Below, piece after piece: positions 16,501-24,842 of a stretch of DNA of 43,655 nt. The stretch covers positions 1-43,655 of the forward strand of contig NZ_AECZ01000035.1 of the NCBI RefSeq assembly GCF_000179555.1. The letters run 5' to 3'. Both the position numbers and the translations under genes were made by a program. The notes under the pieces are model-generated. The model searched no databases. It was given only the letters and a program-made list of their open reading frames with translations, and was not told the DNA's origin. The stretch's first letter is position 1; each line of letters opens with the position of its first letter. This DNA is from Solidesulfovibrio fructosivorans JJ] (GTDB lineage: Bacteria > Desulfobacterota > Desulfovibrionia > Desulfovibrionales > Desulfovibrionaceae).

Positions 16501-19500
16501 AGATGCCGCAATATACCAAGACGACGCAGGAATGTCGAAATTAAATCCTGCATTATCTGGCGTTTCATAAGTAACTCTACCTGCAACGGCATGCAGTATT
16601 CCGCACGAGTCTACTTTATATATAGAATTCTGACAACCACTAGTTGATGAAACAAGATATATATTCCCGTCTTTATCAATCTTCAAATCAGTCGAATGAA
16701 AAGTAGAATACTTATTCAAGGGCAGATTTGGCGTTGGCCAATAGGGACCACTTGTATTGCATCCGACAAGAGATTCCACAGTTCCAGAAGCATTAATTCG
16801 AAAAACCTTTCCAACCCAAGTCGTAACAACCAATCTATTTTCATTGTCGAAAGCCAAACTCCTAGGTGAAAAATTGAGATTCAAGGCTTGAGTACCCTCA
16901 GGAATGCAATTATATGACTCACCTTGGCCAGTTCCGGCAAATGTTGTTATTATTCCGTTTTTATCTATTTTTCGGATGCGATTGTTTCCTCGATCAGCAA
17001 TATAAAGGTTGCCTTCTGAGTCGAGAGCAAGACCTGTTGGTAGATTGAGATTGGCAGTTACGGCTGGAATTCCGTCGCCGTTATAATTGGATGACCAGGT
17101 TCCAGCGACAATCCGTATCATCCCGTCGGTATCTAACTTGAGAATTCTAGGGCTGCTAATGATGTATAGGCTCCCATCTGGAGCGGGGAGAATTGGTCCA
17201 ACAACAGTAATCGAGACATCCAGGGCTGACTGCGCAGTCGTACTTAACTGTTTTGTTCCACCGCCTGCGATTAATACTGGATTTGTCCCGTCAAGTTCTG
17301 ATTGGAATACACGAGACTTCCGATCGACAACATAAAGTTTTCCCGCAGAGGATACTGCGATTGGGTGTGGTGTTGAATCGAGTTCCGGGCCTGAAGTGCC
17401 GTTGTTTAGCATAAAAACACGATGTACATTCTTTCCAGAATTTTGAATTGTTGTCCCATCGCCTTTATATAAAATATCCAGATCCTGTGGATTCATACGA
17501 TGATGGATAGATAGTGTCCACCCGCTCGCAACGTCTCCCCCATAGTTAAAATCTGATCGATTTAGTTTAACTATACTACTTTTCCATTTTGTATTACTGC
17601 TTCGAGCTAGAAACGGGGTTGCCGTCTCTCCAATTTGCCCAAAGGCTTGTTGCGAACCGCTCTGTGGCAAATAATAATATGCGTCATATATATATCCAAT
17701 TTCCACATATGCATATGAAGCATTTGACGGAAGTCCCAAATAGTCAAGTCCATCCCAGACAAATTCTAAGGTTTTGCTTGGTCCCGGCGCTATGATTTGG
17801 GAGAAAGATCGCCCGGCTACAAGCATTCTCGCGGTGACAGTTTTAAGCCCAGCAGGATAAGTGCCATCGGTCACTGGGAGAGTGACAACATGCTTATATC
17901 CGTCGACACGATCACTCGCGTAATGCAAAAATAATCCTGTCCCAGATACGGGGATATCTTCATGCAGAAATCGCATCCTATTACTAACGGATGAACCTGA
18001 AGATGTCTTGCAATCATCATCATCTGAATCACCATCACCACCAGGTTGTTGAGCAGGGTTTGGGCCGGAGTCACCAGAACCTGAAGCCGAAGGCCAGTTG
18101 AAATCCCAAGGCGTGAAATGCGAGACACTAACTCGCCAATACGTATCTCCTGGTTTGTAACGCGTGGGATCAGAGAGGCCATCAACTTCATTGTGAATAG
18201 AGCCGTCACCATCAAGATCGTCAGGTTCTCCGTCGCCATTAGCGTCCAGAGCATCAACAATTCCATCGCCATCAGTATCAAGTAACTTTACGACAACGCC
18301 GTTTTCAGAAGGTATCCATGCGGCTTTATCCAGATCATAATACCCAACTGGCACGACAGCTCCAACATCGAAGCCAATAAAGTTATTGAGCCATACAACT
18401 ACTGGCTTCTCGAAGCGTACTCGCTGTGCGCCATCAACTAGAATGTCAGCGCACCAGGTGAAGGCCGAAGTCGGCGGCAGCTTGGCCGGCATGGACTGCG
18501 GCGTGGTAAACTCCGTGGCGCTGACCTTGATTTCAGTCAGCTCCCGCACGGTATTACCCGAGGCATCCACCTCGAAAGCCTTGTTGTCGCCGGTAAAGAC
18601 CAGAGACACCGAACGCGTGCCGGAATCGTCCGTCACGGGTGTGCTCTCATGCGTCATGACGGAACCAGCGTTGCCGTTGAAGACGATGGCCGTCGCCTTG
18701 TCATCCGGGACAAGGAGTGCGGTATCCTCTACTGCGGCAATATCATTCCAGCGAACGGCGACGGTGCGCTGGGCCGGCAGGTAACCGGTCATGGAATATG
18801 CGACGGTCATGGTCCCGCTGGATTCCAAGGGCAGCGTATACGTCCCGTCCGTACCCGTCGCCGTGGTGCCGTATTCGGAATGATTGAGCACCGAGACTGT
18901 CACGCCGGCAAGTGGCGTGCCGGCAGCGGAGAGCACGCGACCCGTCACAAGGGAAAAGCGTTTGCTGTCGTAGGACGCGAGTTTCGTGTCCCAGGGGATG
19001 AGGTCCTGGTACTGCGCTCCGAAACTGCCTTCCGGCTGGGCCGCGACATCGGCTCGCAATTTGATGGTGGCCTGGGCTGTGGTTTCACCCACCGCGTTGG
19101 TGGCGGTCAGCGTGTAGGTTGTTGGTTGTGTCGGCGTGACTGTCGTACTGCCGTTGGCGTCGACTTGGCCGACACCGTTATCGATGGTGACGGTATCAGC
19201 ATATTGGGTCGTCCAGGTCAACGTGGCGGAATTTCCAACGGTCACTATCGTGGGATCTACGGTGAGAGACGCGGTTGGAGGGAGGGCTTGCTTTTTAATA
19301 CGAAATTCGACGCTAACGGATGCCCCCTTTTCACCATGCCAGTAAATCCAGATATTATTTTTTTTCTTAAGTGTTACCGGGATCTCGTAAACCCTTTTAT
19401 CGCCTTTGAGATCATCGTTGCGCAGCAGAGGTTCGTCGTTAAACCAGAGGAAGCCGCTCTTGAACTTTTTGCCGTTGTCGACCTTGGTGACAACACACGT

Positions 19501-19668
19501 CGCCTCCTGCGCTTCGTCCACGGAAAAGGCATCGTGCGCAATGACAATGGTCGGCCAGCCGACCTTGTAGGTTTTGCTAAATACGATCGTATCGGCCAGA
19601 ACTGGGGAGGAAAGCGCGGAAATGAACAAGAGTAGGCCAACAGCAAGACTCAACAAACGGCGCGACAT
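13582..19668 (-). CDS. Secreted RHS/YD-repeat giant protein 2 with short cationic tip
   Basis: 2028-aa paralogue of the protein at 1666-8013 with the same order of parts: Sec signal peptide (LLSLAVGLLLFISALSS, ends VLA), N-terminal beta domain, Ig-like domain, carboxypeptidase-regulatory-like domain, Asp-rich stretch (DTDGDGIVDALDANGDG), NHL repeats (GNLYIADRGNNRIRKI), YD repeats and RHS core (DADVGRWTAKDP, DLYGYVVNDP). The core ends near residue 1942. The tip is only about 86 residues: a lysine-rich amphipathic segment (LVKKLFKQIGKKIGDKL), an acidic stretch, and an Asp/Gly/Asn-rich tail ending NSCPDK. The ATG at 19668 follows AAGGGGG. The middle third, coding the NHL repeats, is clearly more AT-rich than the rest. 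No enzymatic toxin motif is visible. Membrane activity of the tip is inference. Confidence 0.88.
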   Translation of the reverse strand: MSRRLLSLAVGLLLFISALSSPVLADTIVFSKTYKVGWPTIVIAHDAFSVDEAQEATCVVTKVDNGKKFKSGFLWFNDEPLLRNDDLKGDKRVYEIPVTLKKKNNIWIYWHGEKGASVSVEFRIKKQALPPTASLTVDPTIVTVGNSATLTWTTQYADTVTIDNGVGQVDANGSTTVTPTQPTTYTLTATNAVGETTAQATIKLRADVAAQPEGSFGAQYQDLIPWDTKLASYDSKRFSLVTGRVLSAAGTPLAGVTVSVLNHSEYGTTATGTDGTYTLPLESSGTMTVAYSMTGYLPAQRTVAVRWNDIAAVEDTALLVPDDKATAIVFNGNAGSVMTHESTPVTDDSGTRSVSLVFTGDNKAFEVDASGNTVRELTEIKVSATEFTTPQSMPAKLPPTSAFTWCADILVDGAQRVRFEKPVVVWLNNFIGFDVGAVVPVGYYDLDKAAWIPSENGVVVKLLDTDGDGIVDALDANGDGEPDDLDGDGSIHNEVDGLSDPTRYKPGDTYWRVSVSHFTPWDFNWPSASGSGDSGPNPAQQPGGDGDSDDDDCKTSSGSSVSNRMRFLHEDIPVSGTGLFLHYASDRVDGYKHVVTLPVTDGTYPAGLKTVTARMLVAGRSFSQIIAPGPSKTLEFVWDGLDYLGLPSNASYAYVEIGYIYDAYYYLPQSGSQQAFGQIGETATPFLARSSNTKWKSSIVKLNRSDFNYGGDVASGWTLSIHHRMNPQDLDILYKGDGTTIQNSGKNVHRVFMLNNGTSGPELDSTPHPIAVSSAGKLYVVDRKSRVFQSELDGTNPVLIAGGGTKQLSTTAQSALDVSITVVGPILPAPDGSLYIISSPRILKLDTDGMIRIVAGTWSSNYNGDGIPAVTANLNLPTGLALDSEGNLYIADRGNNRIRKIDKNGIITTFAGTGQGESYNCIPEGTQALNLNFSPRSLAFDNENRLVVTTWVGKVFRINASGTVESLVGCNTSGPYWPTPNLPLNKYSTFHSTDLKIDKDGNIYLVSSTSGCQNSIYKVDSCGILHAVAGRVTYETPDNAGFNFDIPASSWYIAASPNGDIYYTDNLNDPNVSRIIPGSFTVNDDNGQRYVMSETGRHLRTEDQETGKPIYEFGYDSDGNLISVTDQFGSAVTIQRGSGGTPTAIVSPDGQRTSLTVDGSKRLTQVAYQDGGSYGFTYDTAGLLLTETDPNGNNFNHAYDANGRVTTVSDPLGGLWTYSKTLQTDDTLYEETTAEGLVTSYEDQHLATGYYSTITDPNGGETSYFRSPDEKQIKKTTSCGWTFKLTYADDPRFFYPYEKGETKSTPSGLSRVTTSTVAYTADTDDTLQSILRTVTVNSKASTLRTDLTAATRTLTTPVGRTATVTYDPATLLTKSVAMTGLAATNFTYDGRGRITGQSAGTRSITTTYDSAGNVASVTDPRNLTTSFDYDAVGRRTAIHRPDNSVVRFTYDKMGNMTVLTTPANVPHDFEYNAVNRNSAYDTPLSGSYVYSYDRDRRLTKISFPSGKSITRAYQDAQLASVTMPEGTVNYTYEPCGSTVKSLSFGTEGITYGHDGPLVTSVAQSGTLAQTISYAYNSDFKAKSLTYAGSANAYTYDNDNLLTGSGGYTIARDSQNGLATSVSGNGLTESRTFNEYGEPDAWTVTVSSQEVANYALTRDAAGNIATRTETVAGESHEYAYAYDNVGRLTQVTKDGAVVENYTFDGPGTGRTSETNTLRGLTNRTYAYDDEDHLTSAGDASFTYDKDGFLTGKTVGSQTTGYTYSSRGELLRVDLPDGTVVEYVHDPLGRRIAKKVDGTVTEKYLWQGRTRLLAVYNGSGSLKQRFEYADARLPVAMTVGSTRYFLVYDQVGSLRAVTDASGSVVKTVEYDSFGNVIADSDEALAVPFGFAGGLFDTDTGLTRFGFRDYDADVGRWTAKDPILFEGGDTDLYGYVVNDPVNGVDPDGRLLNYLVKKLFKQIGKKIGDKLAGGDTDEWPEQYEKEQLQKYLDDDSNKDPNSGQKDPANSGDGDGDDAGKDKNGGGNSCPDK

Positions 19669-19739
19669 GATGCCCCCTTCTGGAAAAAGGCCATGAATGA
19701 GCCACGCGGAACGGAATACTTGCGAAGCAAATTATATAA

Positions 19740-19768
19740 TCGATAGATCGAAAACGATTACTTGTAAA
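19740..19768 (-). promoter_or_regulatory. Putative promoter of RHS protein 2
   Basis: On the minus strand TTTACA (19763-19768), a 17-nt gap, then TATCGA (19740-19745); a perfect TATAAT also lies just downstream (19731-19736). The position, about 90 nt before the start codon, and the TTTACAAG octamer are shared with the RHS gene 1 upstream region. Confidence 0.35.
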
Positions 19769-20847
19769 CAATTACGACATGAAACCTGTATTTTTTATTC
19801 TAAGTGGTTATTTTTTTGCGATATTATTGGCGGGCTGCAATGACACAGAATATGTTGAATACGCCTATTGCCTGTAGTATTCTTGATACTACCACGCGAT
19901 ATCGCGGCAAAAGCTATTTAATTTTATAAAATTTTACTACATTACATTGATTAAAAATTTTTATTTTCATCACAACACAAATAGTATGGACGATTATATT
20001 CAAACAAAGTATATCACCACGCCTAATTTTCTTTATATTTAACAAACATTAAGCAAAAAATTGAATGCAGATTGCCTTACCTAGCAAATACACACACACT
20101 TTTAACAAAATATACACCTTGCTTTACCAATTGTAAGAAATTTTAAAGATTATTACGGATGACTATAGCCATTACTTCCTCCTGACTTGAAAACAATAAA
20201 GACAAAGAATCCTTGGTGGTAATGATATATTGCGTAGAAATAATATCCTCATTTTTTATATAGCTTTTCAAAATCAAATCTACGACAAACAAGTCAAATA
20301 AACTGCCCGCAACTGATGGTTTAAAGTGTGTTATAAAATATAATCGTGGTTATGCACACCATTGCTTTAGTTGTTTACAAATTTTATTTAACTATCTTAT
20401 ATTCGAAACTAGTCTAATGTTTACTAAATTGTAATTTCTTACCCTTAAGGATATTTATGCGCTATACGCCATTTTATAGACAAATATTTTCCTGATGAAA
20501 TAAATTACTACCACTAATTCTTGATGCCTGACATTCACGAGCGGCGCACTTTTTTTCCGCAATGTGTTTAGATATATGCACATGGTCAATACTTACCAGC
20601 AACCCACGCCTTTATATTGTAACGATTATTCACAATATAAAACAAAGATGAAGACAGCATCTCCTTCCAAGACGTTGCCCTTTTCGCAAGCAACATGCAG
20701 AAATCGCGATTATTTTCTAATCCTGACAACGTAGTTGCGGATCTTTGCCGTATGAAGTAATTATTTCCACATGCTATTTCGACAGACAATGCCGGCTCCA
20801 ACGTGGCTAAAAAAAACCACCTCATTCATCGGCGAGGGACACCAGAC
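19769..20847. other. AT-rich non-coding interval between divergent rhs2 and gspD
   Basis: About 1.1 kb, very AT-rich, with no reading frame I can support on either strand. It separates two divergently transcribed units and must hold the T2SS promoter. A weak candidate is TTGCGG, a 17-nt gap and TAATTA, at about 20731-20759. No tRNA, terminator with clear U-run, or repeat array was recognised. An unlisted small RNA or an H-NS-type silencing region would fit the composition, but nothing in the sequence proves either. Confidence 0.5.
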
Positions 20848-22935
20848 ATGCCCAGAGTGATGAGGCTCTTGTCGCTTGTCATGCTGGCGGTGGGCTCGAT
20901 TGTCCTTGCATGTACCTCGACCTTAGCTGCCGGCTCTGACGCCAATAAAACCGCCAGTCAACATCCTTCTTCCGTCTCGGCCAAGTCCCCGCTCAGCGGG
21001 GACTTGACCATGGATTTCGAAGGAATGGACATCAGAAGCTTTGCCCGGTTCATCAGCGACCTCACCGGGAAAAACATCATAGTCGCCGACGACGTCAAGG
21101 GCGACATCACCTTGATTTCCCCTAAGAAACTCACTCCAAAGGAGGCTTACGAGGTTTTCCAGTCAATCCTGGAGGTCAACGGCGCCACCATCGTCCCGGG
21201 TAAAAACGCACTGAAGGTCGTCATGGCCAAACAAGGAAAGACCATGGGGCTGGAAACCCGTCCCGAAAGCGGCCAATCCGGCGATGAACATCGTCTTGTC
21301 ACTCGGATCATCCCTCTGACCAATGCCGATGTCACCGACGTGGTCACGATCCTGACCCCCATGGTCTCGCCCAATGGACTTGTCTCGGGCTACGGCCCAA
21401 GTAACACCATCTTTTTGACCGACTACGGCGCCAACATCGAACGTCTGCTACAGATCATCAAAGGTCTCGACGTCGAACAGGCAAAACTGATGGTGTTTAC
21501 ACTCAAAAACGCCGGAGCCAAAAAGCTGGCCGAGCGCTTGAGTGAGTTCTGGAGTACACAATCCCAGAAAAAAGGCGGGGCCAAGCGGATACCTGGCGTC
21601 TTTGCCGACGAACGCACCAACACTCTAGTCGTTATGGCCGACCCGACCCAGATTCAGCAGGTTCGGGAACTTGTCCAACAACTTGATCAGCCCACCCTTA
21701 AGGCTAATGGCAATTACCGGGTCTATAACTTGAAAAACGCCGAGGCTGAGGAACTGGCCAAGGAGCTTGGGGAATTGGTGAACGCAACCAAGACCGGAGG
21801 GACTACCAAAAAGGAGCTGAACGCCGAAGGAGTTAGAATCATCGCCGACAAGGGCACCAATACTCTGGTGGTCATGGCCCCGTCTGAAGAATTCCCTTTG
21901 TTCGACGAGATCATCGCCCAGCTGGATCGTCCCAGGCGGGGTGTGTTCGTGGAAGCCCTCATCATGGAGGTGTCCACGGACAAAAGCGTGACCTTTGGCG
22001 TCAACTGGGTCGCGGGGGGGCGAGTGAACGCCGTCGGCGACAACAAAAAGGGTGGGCTTGTCTACGGCGGCTTCGAATCCAGCAGCACCTCGGTCGGCAC
22101 CCAAAACAGCTTAACGTTACCTGGAGGCTTGTCTGTGGGGATGCTCACCTTCCCCGTAAAAATTGGCGATTTCGTTTACTCCAACATTCAGGCCCTCATC
22201 TCCGATGGCAAGAGCAACAACACGTTTAATATCCTCTCCACGCCCCAGTTAATGACCTTGGACAACGAGGAGGCATCCATCACCGTGGCCGAGAACCGGC
22301 CCTACTTGACCGCAACTGATTCAGGACAAAACAAGCAGGATCGCACCTATCAGCAGTTCGACTACAAGGACGTTGGCACCAAGCTCAAGATTACACCGCA
22401 CATCGGGCAGTCCGACTCAATCCGACTCAAGATTCTTCAGGAAGTCAGCCGGGTGGATAAAGCCGAAACCCTGGATACCGGTTCCCTCCAGCCCACCACC
22501 CGCAAACGGGCCACCCAGACCACGGTGCAGGTGAAAGACGGCCAGACCATTGTCATCTCCGGGCTCATGGGGGTTAGCGACCAAGACTCTTTCTCCAATG
22601 TCCCGGGTATCAGCGACATCCCGGTCCTGGGCTGGCTGTTCAAGCACAAGAGCAAAACCAGGGAGAAGACCAACCTCTACGTGTTCATCACCCCTCGGAT
22701 TGTTCAATCGCCGGCTCAAGCTGCAGCTATTCACCAGGAAAAGGCCTCTGCCTTGTCCCATGCCATAGAGGCATCCCAGGTGGAGGAGCCTAGGACCGAG
22801 GGTGTGCCCGTGAGGTCAGGAGCAATGCCGGCGAGCGAAATGTCAGGTAATGAAGGGGCTCACCCTGTGCTCAAGCCACTTATCCTCCTTGACCCGATGT
22901 TCCGGGATGATGCCAAGGTGTCGGGAAATCCATGA
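20848..22935 (+). CDS. gspD: T2SS outer-membrane secretin GspD
   Basis: Forms the outer-membrane channel of the T2SS. The ATG at 20848 (MPRVMRLLSLV) is preferred because GAGGGA precedes it and it begins a signal peptide; a GTG at 20803 would add 15 residues. About 695 aa. Seen: N0 domain (LTMDFEGMDIRSFARFISD), N1-N3 ring-building repeats (NTLVVMADPTQIQQV and NTLVVMAPSEEFPLF are typical), a Gly/Ser-rich gap in N3, then the secretin core (RRGVFVEALIMEVSTDK) and the conserved end VPGISDIPVLGWLFK...TNLYVFITPRIV. The signal sequence ends LACTS, so a lipidated cysteine is possible, though this is unusual for GspD. First gene of the plus-strand operon. The stop overlaps the gspE start (ATGA). Confidence 0.95.
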   Translation: MPRVMRLLSLVMLAVGSIVLACTSTLAAGSDANKTASQHPSSVSAKSPLSGDLTMDFEGMDIRSFARFISDLTGKNIIVADDVKGDITLISPKKLTPKEAYEVFQSILEVNGATIVPGKNALKVVMAKQGKTMGLETRPESGQSGDEHRLVTRIIPLTNADVTDVVTILTPMVSPNGLVSGYGPSNTIFLTDYGANIERLLQIIKGLDVEQAKLMVFTLKNAGAKKLAERLSEFWSTQSQKKGGAKRIPGVFADERTNTLVVMADPTQIQQVRELVQQLDQPTLKANGNYRVYNLKNAEAEELAKELGELVNATKTGGTTKKELNAEGVRIIADKGTNTLVVMAPSEEFPLFDEIIAQLDRPRRGVFVEALIMEVSTDKSVTFGVNWVAGGRVNAVGDNKKGGLVYGGFESSSTSVGTQNSLTLPGGLSVGMLTFPVKIGDFVYSNIQALISDGKSNNTFNILSTPQLMTLDNEEASITVAENRPYLTATDSGQNKQDRTYQQFDYKDVGTKLKITPHIGQSDSIRLKILQEVSRVDKAETLDTGSLQPTTRKRATQTTVQVKDGQTIVISGLMGVSDQDSFSNVPGISDIPVLGWLFKHKSKTREKTNLYVFITPRIVQSPAQAAAIHQEKASALSHAIEASQVEEPRTEGVPVRSGAMPASEMSGNEGAHPVLKPLILLDPMFRDDAKVSGNP

Positions 22936-24818
22936 CATCGAGCGCGCACCGGCAAGCGCCTCCGAAGTCCCCGTCGAAGGGCAAGGGGAACCAAAAACGA
23001 CCGAATTTCCCCCAAAGAAGAATCCTGGCCGGCATCCTCGTTAAGAGCCTACCTTGGAGACGCGCCCATCGCCTCAAGTCTTCCGACCCAGCGCAGGCCC
23101 AAGATGTCGGCTTGCCTCTACCCGACCTCGTCACCCTCGTTGGCGAGGAAAACGGGCTTGATATACCTGAAGCAAAACGAAGCCTTGAAACTTTGAGTAA
23201 TCAACACCATCGAGGCTCTTTAGGACGGCTGTTGGTAGAACAAAAGCAGGTGGACGAGACCCGCCTGCTCGATTTTTTCGCCACGCGCCTTGGATTGGAG
23301 ATCCTGCCCAACATTCCTGACGCCTGGCTGGACTTCCGTTATGTTGAACCGTTTCCCATCGCCTACTTGAAAAGGAATTTGGCCGTGGTGATTGCGCGAC
23401 AAGAGGGGATTTTGGAAACGGTGGTGGCCGATCCATTGCATCTTGAGATCATTGATGATGTGCGACATCTCCTGGGAGACGTTCCGGTCCGACCCGCTCT
23501 TGCGACGGCTCGAACCGTTCTTTCGGCCATAAACCGGTCCTATGGCAAGGCTGAAGGCCGGCTAGACGCTTCCTTGTGGGACATGGCCGACGAGATGGAC
23601 CTACCCTTTGACAGCCCCAATGAGGATGGGATCAGCCGCGATCTCCTGGACGAGACAAGCGCCGCTCCGGTGATCAAGCTAGTCAACCAGATAATCTTCA
23701 AGGCGATAAGGAACAACGCCAGCGACATCCACATCGAACCCGGCCAACACGGCTTCAAGGTGCGCTATCGACTCGACGGGGTGCTCCATCCCATCGAGGA
23801 TGTCCCTAAAAGTCTACAGGCCCCGGTCCTTTCCCGCTTGAAGGTCATGGCCCGTCTCAATATAGCCGAAAAACGTCTGCCTCAGGACGGCCGCATTGAG
23901 ATTCGCCTGGGGGAACAGCACGTGGATATCCGCGTTTCCATCCTGCCCACCGCCCTGGGTGAACGGGCCGTGCTACGGCTGCTGGACAAAAATGCCACTA
24001 TCCTGGGCTTGGGCGAGCTCGGCCTTTCGCCCGAGGGGTTGGCGGAGATGGAGAACTTGGTGGCACTTTCCCACGGCATGATCCTGGTCACCGGTCCCAC
24101 GGGCAGCGGCAAGACCACCAGCCTGTATGCCGCCATCAACCATATCCATTCGCCAAACAGGAACATCCTCACCATCGAGGATCCCGTGGAATATCAGCTT
24201 GAGGGCATCGGTCAGATGCAGGTCAATACCAAGATCGACCTGACTTTTGCCGCCGGTCTGCGGGCGATGGTCCGCCAGGACCCAGATGTCATCCTGGTGG
24301 GAGAAATTCGGGACGCCGAGACTGCCCGCATCGCCGTCCAGGCGGCTATGACAGGCCACCTAGTCTTTTCCACTCTGCATACCAACGATGCGGCCACGGC
24401 TGTCAGCCGCCTCCTTGATCTCGGCATTGAACCTTTCCTGCTCACCTCCGCCTGCCGAGTGCTCATGGCCCAGCGCCTGATTCGGGTCCTATGCCCGTCC
24501 TGCAAACGCGAAGATGTCCTGTCCGACGAGGAAATGGCCGGCTTGCGCCTAGAGGAGCGCCCTGCGCCTCGTGTCTACCGGTCTGTGGGGTGCCCGGAGT
24601 GCCTGCATACCGGTTACAAGGGGCGAACCGCCATTTATGAGATGATCAAGATGACCGAGGGGATGCAGGAGCTGATTATGGAAACGCCTGACATGCGTCT
24701 TATCCGACAACTGGCCGTGACCGAAGGCATGATCCCCCTGCGTGATGACGGTATCCGCAAGGTCCTGCTCGGGCTTACGACTGTCGAGGAAGTGCATCGG
24801 GCCACAGCCCTTTTGTAG
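22932..24818 (+). CDS. gspE: T2SS assembly ATPase GspE
   Basis: Cytoplasmic ATPase driving the T2SS pseudopilus, 628 aa, slightly long for GspE because of a basic, low-complexity N-terminal ~50 residues. Seen: N1E-type domain (SLGRLLVEQKQVDE, YVEPFPIAYLK), Walker A GPTGSGKTTS at about 385, Walker B region DPDVILVGEIRD near 450, His motif LVFSTLHTNDAATA, zinc-binding CPSC...CPEC, and the complete C-terminal part (RDDGIRKVLLGLTTVEEV). The ATG at 22932 overlaps the gspD stop by four bases, implying translational coupling. Its close duplicate at 9931-11661 lacks the C-terminal end. Confidence 0.95.
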   Translation: MTSSAHRQAPPKSPSKGKGNQKRPNFPQRRILAGILVKSLPWRRAHRLKSSDPAQAQDVGLPLPDLVTLVGEENGLDIPEAKRSLETLSNQHHRGSLGRLLVEQKQVDETRLLDFFATRLGLEILPNIPDAWLDFRYVEPFPIAYLKRNLAVVIARQEGILETVVADPLHLEIIDDVRHLLGDVPVRPALATARTVLSAINRSYGKAEGRLDASLWDMADEMDLPFDSPNEDGISRDLLDETSAAPVIKLVNQIIFKAIRNNASDIHIEPGQHGFKVRYRLDGVLHPIEDVPKSLQAPVLSRLKVMARLNIAEKRLPQDGRIEIRLGEQHVDIRVSILPTALGERAVLRLLDKNATILGLGELGLSPEGLAEMENLVALSHGMILVTGPTGSGKTTSLYAAINHIHSPNRNILTIEDPVEYQLEGIGQMQVNTKIDLTFAAGLRAMVRQDPDVILVGEIRDAETARIAVQAAMTGHLVFSTLHTNDAATAVSRLLDLGIEPFLLTSACRVLMAQRLIRVLCPSCKREDVLSDEEMAGLRLEERPAPRVYRSVGCPECLHTGYKGRTAIYEMIKMTEGMQELIMETPDMRLIRQLAVTEGMIPLRDDGIRKVLLGLTTVEEVHRATALL

Positions 24819-24842
24819 CCCCCGACCGCGTGAGTGAAAATC

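Noticed and set aside
20586-20825. A 79-codon minus-strand frame overlapping the gspD upstream region.
   Set aside because: No ribosome site, no recognisable feature, and it overlaps the probable gspD leader.
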